A stretch of DNA of 64,000 bases. Source: Paenibacillus rhizophilus (GTDB taxonomy: Bacteria; Bacillota; Bacilli; Paenibacillales; Paenibacillaceae). A program made the position numbers and the translations under genes. Of this stretch, positions 7,697 to 17,353 are shown in pieces. Under the pieces are notes generated by a model that saw only the letters and a list, made by a program, of their open reading frames with translations, made no database searches and was not told where the DNA came from. The DNA lies in contig NZ_RQPI01000005.1 of the NCBI RefSeq assembly GCF_003854965.1, forward strand, positions 248,001 through 312,000. Reading direction: 5' to 3'. Within the stretch, counting starts at the first letter, position 1. Every line of letters begins with the position of its first letter.

Positions 7697-10399
7697 CTAA
7701 GGAGCGGGGGATTTTCCTCCCCCCGCTTCGAGCATATGCCTTACCTCAATATCCCCGTGATAGACCCGCATTTGGATCTCCCCCTGCCGGTCGGTTCTGT
7801 ATGCAACAATGCCCGCGTCTCTGAAACGTTCCAGCGTCTCTTTGCTTGGATGGCCGTACAGATTATTGACACCGGCGGAGACTACGGCGGCGGAAGGCTT
7901 CCAGTACTCCAGCCATGCTGCGCCGTTCGAGGATTTGCTGCCATGATGGGCGGCTTTCAGCACATCGACGGGGGAGGCAGTGTCTCCCGATGCCCGGATA
8001 GCCGTTATCATGCGGCCCTCACTCTCCGTATCAATATCCCCCGTAAATAAAAAGCTTCTTCCGCTCATGTCGAGGCGAAAGACGACCGAAGCCAGATTCT
8101 GTTCCTCCAGAACCGGAATTTCTTTTTCCCCCGGGTTCAGCGGCTCCGGCCACATGAAGGACAGTTTCGTCGAGTCGTCCGGTGACAGAGTCATCCCCCG
8201 ATGAACGCCGTACAGCTTAACGCCTCGCTCCACCGCCGTCTTCATCAGCTTGATATATTCCTCCCGCTCCGCCAACGTTCCGTTGAACAGCAGCGCCGAG
8301 ACCGGAATCTCTTCCAGAACGGCCTGAAGGCCGCCAGCGTGGTCCTGATCCGCATGTGTCAAAATCACCGCATCGAGCCGGTGGATGCCGCGCTTTTTGA
8401 GCAGGGGAACCAGCGTCTTGGCGCCGACCTCATAAGGACTGCGGCGAATGCGCCACTCCTCCTTGCTGCCGTAACTCACCGTTCCGCCGCCGTCAACGAG
8501 AATGTGGGCGCCTTCCGGCGTGGTAACCAGTATGCTATCACCCTGTCCCACATCCAGAAACCTGACGGAGCCCTCGGCTGACAGTTTCTCCGGGCGGTAC
8601 CCCGTATACAGCAATAATGCGAAGCTCATAGTAAGTGCCACGGCGGTGAGACGCCAGCGAATCGTCGTTCTGGGCGGCTGTACACTGCCAGGATGCGCAG
8701 TGCCGTAATGCCGCGTCTTGGAATGCGGGTGCAGACCTTCAAGCGGCCTTGTCTCGTCTTCCGCATACAGCGGCGCATTCCGCATTTCCGCGTAATGCTT
8801 TATAACCCGCAGCAGAACGTACAGCAGCGCATAATACAGAGCGATCCATAAAAGAGATGGCGAGCGCCAAATCGTTATTCCCGCATAGCGTCCGGTCCAT
8901 TCAACGGCATTAAACGTCGCGTCATTCATCATTTCAACGGCATGGGCCAGAGCCTTGGCACAGGACGGCCATATCTTGCCGAGCAGCAGCGCGGCCGTCC
9001 CTGCGGGAAGTACAGCAAAGGTGATAAAGGGAACCAGCGCCAGATTAGCCGCAAAAGACAGCAACGCAAACTGGTTAAAATAGTAAATGGTCAGCGGAAA
9101 GGAAACAAGCTGCGCAACCAGCGTGACGGCCACCGCGCTTCCGAGCCTGCGGGGCAGAAAAGTAACCAGCGGCGTGGCAAGCGGAACATAGACCATAAGT
9201 CCGGCCGTGACGAGAAAAGACAGCTGAAAGCTGACGTTCAGCAAAAAATACGGCTCCCATACAAGCATCAGCAGCGCGGATGCGGCTAAAATATGCATGC
9301 CGTCCTTCAGCACACCCATGCGCGCCGCATACAATGCAATCATGCTCATCATCCCCGCCCGGACAACGGACGGGCCCGCGCCGGAAAGAATCACATATGC
9401 CGGAACCAGCAGCAGCGTAACGGTCAGCGTCGTCTCTCTGGTGAACCTCAGCCGTGACAGAACAAACAGCAGGAAGCCCGCGTACACCGCGACATGCATT
9501 CCGGAAATGGCGAGAATATGCGTTAGCCCGAGCCTGGAAAACTCACGGTACGTCTCCGGATCGAGCTCATCCTGCATCCCGATGATGAGCCCCTTCAAAT
9601 AGCCTGCGTCTTTCTTGCGGAACAGGGATTCCAATTCAGCGCCCAGCTGCGCTCTAATCTCATCGTTCCAGCGTAGAACCGTCCGAAAACTCCACGAACC
9701 GGGAGGCGAGACATCGATTTGCCCGGTCCCGGAAATTTTCAACAGCCAATGAATATGCCGGTTCCGCAAATACCCGCGGTAATCGAAGCCTCCGAAATTC
9801 CGTGCGCCGGAAGGAGACGATAGCGTCCCCTCCATTGCTACACGGTCTCCTCTTCTCCAGGAGGCCGCGACGGCGATTTCCTGCTCGGCTTGGAGCTTCA
9901 GCTGTACGGCGATTTTTTCCCCATGGGCCGGTTTGGCGCCTTCTTCGACTAGGCCGCTTGTTCCGTCCGGGCTCAGCGGCGGCGCTGACTTCTCCTCTCC
10001 ACTATCGGACAGAGAACCGTCCTGTACGCCAGATGATCGGATTCCATCAAGTTTAACTGTAAAATCGACCCGATCGCCGTCCCGTTCCACGGTTGAAACA
10101 ATCGTCCCCTCCGCGTAAACGGCCAGTTCTTCCATCTGAACAGAAGACATTCCAAGCGCCTCTGGGAGGATGCTTGCATTTCGGTGGTCATTCCATTCCC
10201 AGTACAATCCGCCCAAGGCAACAGTCATCCACAGCATGATCAGTTGCTTCCGGCTCCATCGGCCGGATATTATGGCCGCCGCCAGCAGCAGCGACACCCC
10301 GGCCCAAGCCATAAAAAGCCTTCCTGCGGGCAGCATGCTTGCCGCCGCGTTTCCTGCTACCCAGCAGATGACAACATAAAGCTGCGGTCTTCTTCTCAT
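7697..10399 (-). CDS. comEC: ComEC/Rec2 competence DNA channel
   Basis: 900-residue multi-domain inner-membrane protein for passage of single-stranded transforming DNA. It has N-terminal hydrophobic helices, a DUF4131/OB-like region, the competence transmembrane domain (LTHILAISGMHVAVYAGFLL is the family hallmark), and a C-terminal metallo-beta-lactamase-like domain with THADQDHAGG and AAHHGSKSSN. The open frame runs back to 10543, but that extension reads through a terminator hairpin; ATG 10399 has AAGGAGG 8 nt upstream. It is the last gene of the comE cluster and is separated from comEB by that hairpin. Its 3' end faces the ABC exporter operon. Confidence 0.92.
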   Translation of the reverse strand: MRRRPQLYVVICWVAGNAAASMLPAGRLFMAWAGVSLLLAAAIISGRWSRKQLIMLWMTVALGGLYWEWNDHRNASILPEALGMSSVQMEELAVYAEGTIVSTVERDGDRVDFTVKLDGIRSSGVQDGSLSDSGEEKSAPPLSPDGTSGLVEEGAKPAHGEKIAVQLKLQAEQEIAVAASWRRGDRVAMEGTLSSPSGARNFGGFDYRGYLRNRHIHWLLKISGTGQIDVSPPGSWSFRTVLRWNDEIRAQLGAELESLFRKKDAGYLKGLIIGMQDELDPETYREFSRLGLTHILAISGMHVAVYAGFLLFVLSRLRFTRETTLTVTLLLVPAYVILSGAGPSVVRAGMMSMIALYAARMGVLKDGMHILAASALLMLVWEPYFLLNVSFQLSFLVTAGLMVYVPLATPLVTFLPRRLGSAVAVTLVAQLVSFPLTIYYFNQFALLSFAANLALVPFITFAVLPAGTAALLLGKIWPSCAKALAHAVEMMNDATFNAVEWTGRYAGITIWRSPSLLWIALYYALLYVLLRVIKHYAEMRNAPLYAEDETRPLEGLHPHSKTRHYGTAHPGSVQPPRTTIRWRLTAVALTMSFALLLYTGYRPEKLSAEGSVRFLDVGQGDSILVTTPEGAHILVDGGGTVSYGSKEEWRIRRSPYEVGAKTLVPLLKKRGIHRLDAVILTHADQDHAGGLQAVLEEIPVSALLFNGTLAEREEYIKLMKTAVERGVKLYGVHRGMTLSPDDSTKLSFMWPEPLNPGEKEIPVLEEQNLASVVFRLDMSGRSFLFTGDIDTESEGRMITAIRASGDTASPVDVLKAAHHGSKSSNGAAWLEYWKPSAAVVSAGVNNLYGHPSKETLERFRDAGIVAYRTDRQGEIQMRVYHGDIEVRHMLEAGGGKSPAP

Positions 10400-10462
10400 C
10401 GACCTGCCTCCTTTTCCGTCCAATCTAACTACATCGCGGAGCACAATCAGCCCCGAAAAAGG

Positions 10463-10510
10463 CAAAAAAAGAACCCCTGCAAACGCATAATGCGTTAGAC
10501 AGAGGTTCTT
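10463..10510 (-). terminator. Terminator hairpin between comEB and comEC
   Basis: Read on the minus strand, an AGAACC/GGTTCT outer stem and an AACGCAT/ATGCGTT inner stem (10470-10510) are followed by TTTTTTTGCC. It stands between comEB and comEC, which are usually one transcript, so it should lower or condition comEC expression. Confidence 0.8.
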
Positions 10511-10561
10511 CCTCCCGTTTCGGTACTTTGTTCTGAATTTCATTGATAAACTGCGTCCGCC

Positions 10562-11080
10562 TTAGTCGGATACGCTCAGCACCGTCTCACGCGGAGGCTC
10601 ATACCCTTCCAGCCGGCGGAACTGGATGCCCTTCGAGGCCATCATCAGCCGGACCTTTTCCGTGTCCTTTGGGTAACTGCGAAAATACACGATTTCGACG
10701 ACGCCGCTGTTCGCCAGCATATTCGCGCAGGTCCAGCATGGCTCGTCAGTTACATATACCGTGCTGCCTTCACGGTCAATTCGGTCCGTAAAGAGCAGCA
10801 AATTCTGCTCCGCATGGATCGTCCGGATGCAGCGCTGCTTCTTGACCATTGTCTCCGTCCCATCCACAATCTCCAGTTCATACTGCTCGGAGACCATGCA
10901 TCCCTCTTCGGAGCAGTCCGGCACCCCCATGGGAGCACCGTTATAAGCCGTGCCAAGCAGCTTCTTGCCCTGGACGAGTACGGCTCCAACATGGCGGCGC
11001 GGACAGCGCGAACGGGTCGAAACCATAAAGGCGATGTCCATGAAATAGGTATCCCAATCTTTGCGGTAGGCAGTGGTCAT
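10562..11080 (-). CDS. comEB: ComEB, dCMP/deoxycytidylate deaminase family
   Basis: 172-residue zinc-dependent deaminase. The zinc-binding and catalytic motifs are visible as TIHAEQNLL (HxE) and DEPCWTCANML (PCxxC). It is expected to convert dCMP to dUMP; in Bacillus comEB is dispensable for transformation although it sits in the comE operon. ATG 11080 follows GGGGAACG. It lies about 100 nt downstream of comEA on the same strand and is followed by a strong terminator before comEC. Confidence 0.88.
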   Translation of the reverse strand: MTTAYRKDWDTYFMDIAFMVSTRSRCPRRHVGAVLVQGKKLLGTAYNGAPMGVPDCSEEGCMVSEQYELEIVDGTETMVKKQRCIRTIHAEQNLLLFTDRIDREGSTVYVTDEPCWTCANMLANSGVVEIVYFRSYPKDTEKVRLMMASKGIQFRRLEGYEPPRETVLSVSD

Positions 11081-11184
11081 TGTCGTTCCCCATTTTCTCC
11101 AAGATCGTTGTTCACTATTGTAGCATATCCCCCCGTCCGCGGACTATAACAACCGTCGCTTACCGAATAAGGCGTCAGGCACCG

Positions 11185-11781
11185 CTATTTGCTATAAAAA
11201 ACGTAGGGTTTCAGCTTCTCCAGCATCTTCGGACCGATTCCTTTTACATTCTCCAAATCGGACGCGCTGTGGAAAGCGCCATGCTGCTTGCGGTAATCCA
11301 GAATCGCCTGCGCTTTCTTTTCGCCGATGCCGGGCAGGCTTGTCAGTTCGGAGATTCCCGCTGTATTGACATTGACCTTGCCCTTCGCCGAAGCCTGGTC
11401 AACCGCCGCCTCGGCTGTTGAGGCAGCCGGCTCACCGGCGCCCTGCCCGCCGCCCTGCACCGCTCTGCCGCCCGCTGTCGCGGCGTTCTCCTCCGGTGCG
11501 GTTGCGGCCTCCCAAGCGCCTTGACTGCGGCCCTGCTCCGTGCGATCTGCTGCCGCCGCGGCGTTCTCCGCTGCTGCGTCCTTCCCGGCGGCTTTCCCGC
11601 CATCCCTGTCCGGGCTGCCTTCAGCTTCTACCCCCGGCCCGCTTCCAACCGCCTGCGCCACCCGGGCGTTCAGCGTTTCCCAACCCGCTGCCCCTATATC
11701 CCGGCCGCTTCCGGCGTTCCAGAGCAGACCGCCTCCGATAATAGCTGCGGCGATTCCGCCGATTAGCTTTGTCTTTTTCAT
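11185..11781 (-). CDS. comEA: ComEA-type helix-hairpin-helix DNA-binding protein
   Basis: 198 residues: a short N-terminus and one membrane anchor (residues 5-22), a long Ala/Gly/Glu-rich low-complexity linker (about 25-130), then a tandem helix-hairpin-helix domain at 135-195 (VNVNTAGISELTSLPGIGEK, then VKGIGPKMLEKLKPY). In the family this domain binds double-stranded DNA outside the membrane and passes it to ComEC. I cannot see the SLBB/oligomerisation domain that Bacillus ComEA has between anchor and HhH; the linker takes its place. Divergent from comER, as in Bacillus. Confidence 0.85.
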   Translation of the reverse strand: MKKTKLIGGIAAAIIGGGLLWNAGSGRDIGAAGWETLNARVAQAVGSGPGVEAEGSPDRDGGKAAGKDAAAENAAAAADRTEQGRSQGAWEAATAPEENAATAGGRAVQGGGQGAGEPAASTAEAAVDQASAKGKVNVNTAGISELTSLPGIGEKKAQAILDYRKQHGAFHSASDLENVKGIGPKMLEKLKPYVFYSK

Positions 11782-11935
11782 AACCGCTCACCTCGTCCTT
11801 CTTGTCTTCTGATAAATCTGTTACCGGTTTCCAGGTTTCACCTAAATATTAGGCATGAGTCCAGGACTACAATGCATACATATAACGAAGAACATTACTG
11901 CCAATGAGTAAAGCGCGAAAGGAGGGAACCACAGG

Positions 11936-12778
11936 ATGAAAGTGGGTTTTATCGGAACGGGCAGCATGGGCGGCCTGTTGATCGACGCCTTTCTTTCTTC
12001 CGGGGGGCTTCTGGCCGGTGACGTGATTGCGAGCAACCGCAGTCCGCAGAAGTTGGCTCGGCTCGCGCAGCTTCACCCCGGGATCACGCTGGCGGAAAGC
12101 AACGGCGAGACTGCGGTCCGAAGCGATATTTTATTTTTATGCGTCAAGCCAATGGAATTTAAAGCGCTGACCGATGAAATCGGCCATTGTCTCCGCAGCG
12201 AACAAATCGTCGTCTCCATTACCAGCCCGGTTCAGATCTACCATCTGGAAAGCGCGCTGCCGTCAAAAATTGCCAAGATCATTCCCAGCATCACGCACAG
12301 CGTATACAGCGGAACCTCGCTCTGCGTGCTCGGCAGCCGGCTCGGGGAAGAAGATAGGGCGCAGCTGCTTCAGCTGATGTCCCATATCGGCACTCCGGTG
12401 GAAATTTTCGAGCATCATACCCGTATCTCTTCCGATTTTTCCAGCTGCGGTCCGGCGTTCCTAAGCTACTTTATCGAACGCTGGATTGAGGCCGCCGCGG
12501 AGGCGACCGGAATCGACCAGCTGCTTGCGGGAAAGCTAGCGGGCGAAATGCTGCTTGGAACGGGCAAGCTGCTGACCGAAGGTGAATTTACGCCGCAGGA
12601 GCTGCAGGACCGGGTCGCCGTGCCCGGCGGGATTACCGCCGAAGCGCTGAACCACCTGCGGTGCAGTCTGGACGGCGTGTTCGAGCGGCTGATCGCCACG
12701 ACGCACGGGAAGTACGACGAGGATGTGGCCAAACTCGATTCGCTGTTCGGACGGGACGGGATAACCCATAGGAAATGA
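11936..12778 (+). CDS. comER: ComER, pyrroline-5-carboxylate reductase-like protein
   Basis: 280 residues of the ProC family. The N-terminal dinucleotide-binding motif GFIGTGSMGG and the C-terminal segment (VAVPGGITAEALNHL) match the P5C reductase fold. Its place, divergent from comEA, is that of ComER in Bacillus, where the role is linked to competence/sporulation timing rather than shown to be proline synthesis. AAAGGAGGG lies upstream of ATG 11936 with about 10 nt spacing. True P5C reductase activity cannot be decided from the sequence. Confidence 0.85.
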   Translation: MKVGFIGTGSMGGLLIDAFLSSGGLLAGDVIASNRSPQKLARLAQLHPGITLAESNGETAVRSDILFLCVKPMEFKALTDEIGHCLRSEQIVVSITSPVQIYHLESALPSKIAKIIPSITHSVYSGTSLCVLGSRLGEEDRAQLLQLMSHIGTPVEIFEHHTRISSDFSSCGPAFLSYFIERWIEAAAEATGIDQLLAGKLAGEMLLGTGKLLTEGEFTPQELQDRVAVPGGITAEALNHLRCSLDGVFERLIATTHGKYDEDVAKLDSLFGRDGITHRK

Positions 12779-12941
12779 GGGACATCCTTGCGACATGATG
12801 GCCTTGGCCGCATAGCTTAACCGGGATATTTCGCATAAAAAGCCCAAGAAGAAACGCCTGACGGCGTCCTTGACAAACGCAAGTACGTTTCTCGTAGAAA
12901 TATAAGGCCTTTTATAAGCGTGAAACTTATAAATTCTTATA

Positions 12942-12996
12942 TTTGCAAAAAAACGCAAAAACCCCGCAGCGGGATAAACTCCCGCCGCGGGGTTTG
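12942..12996 (-). terminator. Terminator after leuS
   Basis: On the minus strand AAACCCCGC pairs with GCGGGGTTT, with an inner GCGGGA/TCCCGC stem (12958-12996), followed by TTGCGTTTTTTTGC. Strong rho-independent terminator about 15 nt after the leuS stop. On the plus strand only a short T-run follows, so it is weaker for comER. Confidence 0.88.
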
Positions 12997-13006
12997 GCGT
13001 GCTTCG

Positions 13007-15454
13007 CTAACCCGCTACGATATTGACCAGCTTGCCCGGAACCGCAATGACCTTGCGGACGGTCTTGCCTTCGATTGCCGCGCTCACATTCGGAAGTGCC
13101 AGCGCATGCGCCTGCATTTCCTCTTGTCCCATGTCCTGCGGAATCAGGCTGCGTTGAACGATTTTGCCGTTCACTTGAACCACGATTTCCACCTCTGCGT
13201 CCACAGTCAGCGCCTCGTCGTAACTCGGCCACTCCACATAGGAGATGGTGCCTTCATGTCCGAGCAGCTGCCACAATTCTTCACCAAGATGGGGAGCGAG
13301 AGGCGACAGCATCTGCGCGAAGTTCTCCATCGCCTTGACCGGAAGCGTATCCTGCTTGTAGGCGTCGTTGATAAAGATCATCAGTTGGCTGATCGCCGTA
13401 TTGAAGCGCAGATTTTCGAAATCATCGGTCACTTTCTTGATCGTCTTGTGCCAGGTGCGCTTGAATTCTTCGGTGCCGCCGTTCTCGGTGATTTTGGCGC
13501 TCAGACCGCCCTCTTCATTTGCGAACAGACGCCATACACGGGAAAGGAAGCGGTGAATGCCTTCCACGCCGTTTGCGTTCCAAGGCTTGGTTGCCTCCAG
13601 CGGACCCATGAACATTTCATACACGCGCAGCGTATCCGCGCCGAATTCGCCCACAATCTCGTCGGGGTTGATGACATTGCCGCGCGATTTGCTCATTTTC
13701 TCGTTGTTCGTGCCGAGAATCATGCCCTGGTTGACCAGCTTGTGGAACGGCTCCTTCGTATTAACAACGCCGATATCGTACAGCACCTTATGCCAGAAGC
13801 GGGCATACAGCAGGTGAAGCACCGCATGCTCGGCGCCGCCGATGTACAGGTCGACCGGCAGCCATTCCTTCTGCTTCTCGGGTGAGCACAGCTCCTTGTC
13901 GTTATGCGGATCGATGTAGCGCAGATAGTACCAGCAGCTGCCAGCCCACTGCGGCATCGTGTTCGTCTCCCGGCGGGCTTTCATGCCGGTCTCCGGGTCG
14001 ACCGTCTCAACCCAATCCGTCACGTTGGCCAGCGGCGATTCGCCTGTGCCCGAAGGCTTGATTGCGTCGACATCCGGCAGAACCAGCGGCAGCTGGTCTT
14101 CCGGGACCGTCTTCATCGTGCCGTCTTCCAGATGCAGAACCGGGATCGGCTCGCCCCAATAGCGCTGGCGGCTGAACAGCCAGTCGCGCAGGCGGTAGGT
14201 AACCTTACCCTTACCGAAGCCTTTTTCCTCAAGCCAGGCGATCATGGCAGGGATGGCCGCCGCGTTGTCAAGTCCGTTCAGGAAATCGGAATTGACATGC
14301 GGACCGTCGCCGCTGTAGGCTTCCTCTTCCAGATTGCCCCCTTGGACAACCTCAATGATGTCAAGCCCAAACTGCTTGGCGAACTCCCAGTCGCGCGTGT
14401 CGTGTCCGGGAACCGCCATGATTGCACCCGTTCCGTATCCGGCCAGGACATAGTCCGCAATCCAGATCGGCAGCTTGGCGCCGTTGACCGGGTTGACCGC
14501 ATATGCGCCCGTAAACACGCCGGTCTTCTCCTTCGCGAGATCGGTCCGTTCCAAATCGCTCTTGCGCGCAGCCAGTGTCTTGTATTCCTCCACGGCCAAA
14601 CGCTGGGCGTCGGTCGTTATCGACGCTACCAGCTCGTGCTCGGGCGCGAGCACGCAGTAGCTTGCCCCGAACAGGGTGTCGGGACGGGTTGTGAACACGG
14701 TCAGATCCGCATCATGCCCGTCGATGCCGAAGGTGACTTCGGCGCCTTTCGATTTGCCGATCCAGTTGCGCTGCATGTCCTTGATGCTCTCGGACCAGTC
14801 CAGCTCTTCCAGATCCTCCAGCAAACGCTCGGCGTATTCGGTGATCTTCAGAATCCACTGGCGCATCGGTCTGCGGATGACGGGATGCCCGCCGCGCTCG
14901 CTTTTGCCGTCGATGACTTCTTCGTTGGACAGTACGGTGCCAAGTGCCTCACACCAGTTCACCGGCACTTCCGCTACGTATGCCAGGCCGCGCTTGTACA
15001 GTTGAATGAATATCCACTGGGTCCATTTATAGTATTTGGGGTCCGTCGTGCTGATCTCGCGGTCCCAATCATAGGAGAAGCCTAGCGATTTGATCTGGCG
15101 GCGGAAGTTATTGACGTTCTTGATCGTGATGTCACGCGGATGCTGCCCCGTATCCAGCGCATGCTGCTCGGCAGGCAGACCAAAGGCATCCCAGCCCATC
15201 GGGTGAAGCACATTGTAGCCGCGCATCCGCTTGTAGCGGGAGACGATATCCGTCGCCGTATATCCTTCCGGATGCCCTACATGCAGACCGGCTCCCGAAG
15301 GGTACGGAAACATGTCGAGTGCGTAAAATTTAGGTTTGCCCGGTTCCTCTCCGGTCTTGAAGATGTGATGTTCTTCCCAATATTGCTGCCATTTCGGTTC
15401 CAGTACCTGCGCCCGGTAGCCCTGGGCGGCTGTATTTCCCTTGCTGTCACTCAT
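13007..15454 (-). CDS. leuS: Leucyl-tRNA synthetase
   Basis: 815-residue class I synthetase charging tRNA-Leu. The HIGH-type motif is [10 protein letters not shown] (HVGH at 58-61) and the KMSKS motif [10 protein letters not shown] is near residue 584; between them lies the editing domain, and the anticodon-binding and C-terminal domains complete the usual length. ATG 15454 has AAGGAGG 8 nt upstream. Expression should be controlled by the upstream T-box with a leucine specifier codon. Confidence 0.97.
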   Translation of the reverse strand: MSDSKGNTAAQGYRAQVLEPKWQQYWEEHHIFKTGEEPGKPKFYALDMFPYPSGAGLHVGHPEGYTATDIVSRYKRMRGYNVLHPMGWDAFGLPAEQHALDTGQHPRDITIKNVNNFRRQIKSLGFSYDWDREISTTDPKYYKWTQWIFIQLYKRGLAYVAEVPVNWCEALGTVLSNEEVIDGKSERGGHPVIRRPMRQWILKITEYAERLLEDLEELDWSESIKDMQRNWIGKSKGAEVTFGIDGHDADLTVFTTRPDTLFGASYCVLAPEHELVASITTDAQRLAVEEYKTLAARKSDLERTDLAKEKTGVFTGAYAVNPVNGAKLPIWIADYVLAGYGTGAIMAVPGHDTRDWEFAKQFGLDIIEVVQGGNLEEEAYSGDGPHVNSDFLNGLDNAAAIPAMIAWLEEKGFGKGKVTYRLRDWLFSRQRYWGEPIPVLHLEDGTMKTVPEDQLPLVLPDVDAIKPSGTGESPLANVTDWVETVDPETGMKARRETNTMPQWAGSCWYYLRYIDPHNDKELCSPEKQKEWLPVDLYIGGAEHAVLHLLYARFWHKVLYDIGVVNTKEPFHKLVNQGMILGTNNEKMSKSRGNVINPDEIVGEFGADTLRVYEMFMGPLEATKPWNANGVEGIHRFLSRVWRLFANEEGGLSAKITENGGTEEFKRTWHKTIKKVTDDFENLRFNTAISQLMIFINDAYKQDTLPVKAMENFAQMLSPLAPHLGEELWQLLGHEGTISYVEWPSYDEALTVDAEVEIVVQVNGKIVQRSLIPQDMGQEEMQAHALALPNVSAAIEGKTVRKVIAVPGKLVNIVAG

Positions 15455-15490
15455 TTCCTATTCCTCCTTGAATTGCTGCGAACCTCCAAT

Positions 15491-15826
15491 TAAAAAAGCC
15501 CCCCATCCCTAGCGTATACACGCTAGGGACGAGAGGCTGAATTCCCGTGGTACCACCCTAGTTAGCAGGCGGACATTTACGTTGTCGCTTGCTCACTCTA
15601 ACGCCCTATAACGTGGGCGGGCCGACGGCGGTTAACGCTTGGGAATCTTCTCCGGTCAGAAAAGCTCCTCTTTCCGTTTCGGAAGTTGCCCCGCGGTTTA
15701 CGCCGTTTCTCAGAGGCGAGTTCATTTCGCTGTCGTCAACCGGCTTGCACCAAGTACACCGGCTCTCTGCATGACACAACTGAAATTAATGCTCCTCATC
15801 ACTGAATCTTTTGAAATTTATATTCC
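15491..15826 (-). ncRNA. T-box leader of leuS (Leu specifier CTC)
   Basis: The conserved T-box AGGGTGGTACCACGG is on the minus strand at 15559-15545. It is followed by the terminator stem TCCCTAGCG/CGCTAGGGA (15506-15529) and a T-run (complement of 15491-15497). Upstream is a long stem I region; within its internal loop the context GAACTCGCC holds a CTC leucine codon (complement of 15718-15720). Uncharged tRNA-Leu would stabilise the antiterminator and allow leuS transcription. Confidence 0.92.
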
Positions 15827-15831
15827 CTAAT

Positions 15832-15861
15832 ATTATATACAAAACCTGCCGCTCCAGTCAA
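15832..15861 (-). promoter_or_regulatory. Sigma-A promoter of the leuS T-box transcript
   Basis: Minus-strand -35 TTGACT (complement of 15856-15861), 18-bp spacer, -10 TATAAT (complement of 15832-15837), just upstream of the T-box stem I. A near-consensus housekeeping promoter. Confidence 0.8.
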
Positions 15862-15873
15862 TGCGCATTCCCC

Positions 15874-16941
15874 TCATACCGGTTTCCGCTTCATATAATA
15901 GGTGATCAGATGCTGTATGACGACCTTGCCAGCCGCGAACACCGGCACCGCCAGAATCAGGCCGACAATGCCGGCGATTTCTCCGCCCACAAGCAGCGCA
16001 AAAATAATAAGCAGCGGGTGCAAATGCAGTGTCCGGCCGACGACCTGCGGCGAGATGACATTGCTCTCCAGCATCTGGCACAGCGTATTCACAACGACGA
16101 CAAGCAGCACCAGGCGAAATGAAATCGTCGATGCCATCACGATGGCGGGAGCCGCTCCGAGAAAAGGTCCCAAATACGGAACGATATCGAACACCGCCAC
16201 AAGACTTGCGAACAGCAGCGCGTAGGGCATTCCGATCAGCGCATAGCCAATATAGGCGAGTATGCCGATCATCAGACAGACCAGGAACTGGCCGCGGATG
16301 TAATTGCCGAGCGCCTCGTCGATGTCTTTCAGCATCGTAACGATCGATTTGCGGCGGGTGCGCGGGAGACAGGAAACAAGCGCCCGTTCGAACACATCGA
16401 AATCTTTTAAAATATAGAACACCAGAAATGGAACGATAAAAGCGTCGAACAGGACGCCGATCGTCGTGCCGATATGGTCGAGAAAATTCGAAATTCCTTT
16501 TGCAAGACGGCTTTCCAGCTGAAAAAACCAGTTGTTCATCCCCATCTCCACACCCGGCGGGATAAGACGGGTATTCATGCTGTGCATAAGCCCCTGCGCC
16601 CTAAGGGTCATCTCCGGCAAATGCTCGTTAAGCTCTTCCAGCTGTTTAATGAGCATCGGTATAAGGTTGACGGCGATGACTGCAAGGGTGGTCAGAAATA
16701 CGGCATAGATCAGCAGTACGGCCACACCGCGCGGCATCTTCCTTCCGGCCAGCATGCTGACGACCGGATTGAGTACATACGAGATAATCATGGCGGCAAG
16801 AAAGGGGGCAAGGACCGCCTTCAAAAAGGTGAAAATATGCTGCAGCATCGGATGAAGCAGCCAGACAAAATACAAAATGATCAGAGCGAGCAGCACCCCG
16901 ACCATCGACCGAAACCATTTGCTTCCGAGCCATTGCTCCAT
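15874..16941 (-). CDS. AI-2E family (PerM/YtvI-type) transporter
   Basis: 355-residue polytopic membrane protein with two N-terminal helices, a middle region with long amphipathic segments (LKDFDVFERALVSCLPRTRR) and a C-terminal cluster of helices including a PYLGPFLGAAPA segment typical of the AI-2E/PerM family. Function differs between members (efflux, Na+/H+ antiport, AI-2 export), so no substrate is assigned. The frame is open to 17091, but ATG 16941 has AGGAGG 7 nt upstream. It is transcribed toward the leuS promoter region, with its stop about 10 bp from the leuS -35. Confidence 0.82.
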   Translation of the reverse strand: MEQWLGSKWFRSMVGVLLALIILYFVWLLHPMLQHIFTFLKAVLAPFLAAMIISYVLNPVVSMLAGRKMPRGVAVLLIYAVFLTTLAVIAVNLIPMLIKQLEELNEHLPEMTLRAQGLMHSMNTRLIPPGVEMGMNNWFFQLESRLAKGISNFLDHIGTTIGVLFDAFIVPFLVFYILKDFDVFERALVSCLPRTRRKSIVTMLKDIDEALGNYIRGQFLVCLMIGILAYIGYALIGMPYALLFASLVAVFDIVPYLGPFLGAAPAIVMASTISFRLVLLVVVVNTLCQMLESNVISPQVVGRTLHLHPLLIIFALLVGGEIAGIVGLILAVPVFAAGKVVIQHLITYYMKRKPV

Positions 16942-17130
16942 GGCGTTACCTCCTGCGGCCAAACTGGACTGGCTTGTAAAGTAAGTATATGTCTGTCCGC
17001 CGAAAAATAACCGCCGTTTATCGCAAACAAAAAGAAACGCCCAACCACCCCTGCCGCATAATCGCAGCAAGGAGATTGGACGCCTATCCATCTTATGTAA
17101 CCGCCTCTTGAGACAAGCGATCAGCTTGCC

Positions 17131-17340
17131 TCAGGAAGTGGCGTGAATTTGCGGAAACTCCTGGACCATTTCTTCTCCGCAGAACAAATCGTCCAGCGAA
17201 CTGAGCGTGCCGTCTTCTTCAACCTGATAGACCGACATTTTCTCGCCGTTCACCGTCAGTTCGATGAAACATCCCCAGCAATAAAATTGATGGGAACCGA
17301 TCTTACCGATATCCTTGGACCCGCAGTTTGGACACTTCAT
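17131..17340 (-). CDS. Small zinc-ribbon protein
   Basis: 69 residues beginning MKCPNCGSKDIGKIG, with CPNC and later CWGC forming a four-cysteine zinc ribbon, followed by an acidic C-terminal half. Start ATG 17340 has AGGTGG about 9 nt upstream. It follows the PRC-barrel gene by 13 nt on the same strand and is likely cotranscribed. I do not know its partner; a small nucleic-acid or metal-handling role is only a guess. Confidence 0.72.
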   Translation of the reverse strand: MKCPNCGSKDIGKIGSHQFYCWGCFIELTVNGEKMSVYQVEEDGTLSSLDDLFCGEEMVQEFPQIHATS

Positions 17341-17353
17341 ACATACATTCCAC

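Noticed and set aside
10400..10543. 48-residue N-terminal extension of ComEC
   Set aside because: It would be translated through a terminator hairpin; ATG 10399 has an ideal ribosome binding site.
12920..13885. 321-codon plus-strand ORF
   Set aside because: Antisense to the 3' end of leuS; a shadow of its high-GC codons, rich in His/Arg with no recognisable fold.
13904..15085. 393-codon plus-strand ORF
   Set aside because: Antisense shadow of leuS, whose motifs are unmistakable.
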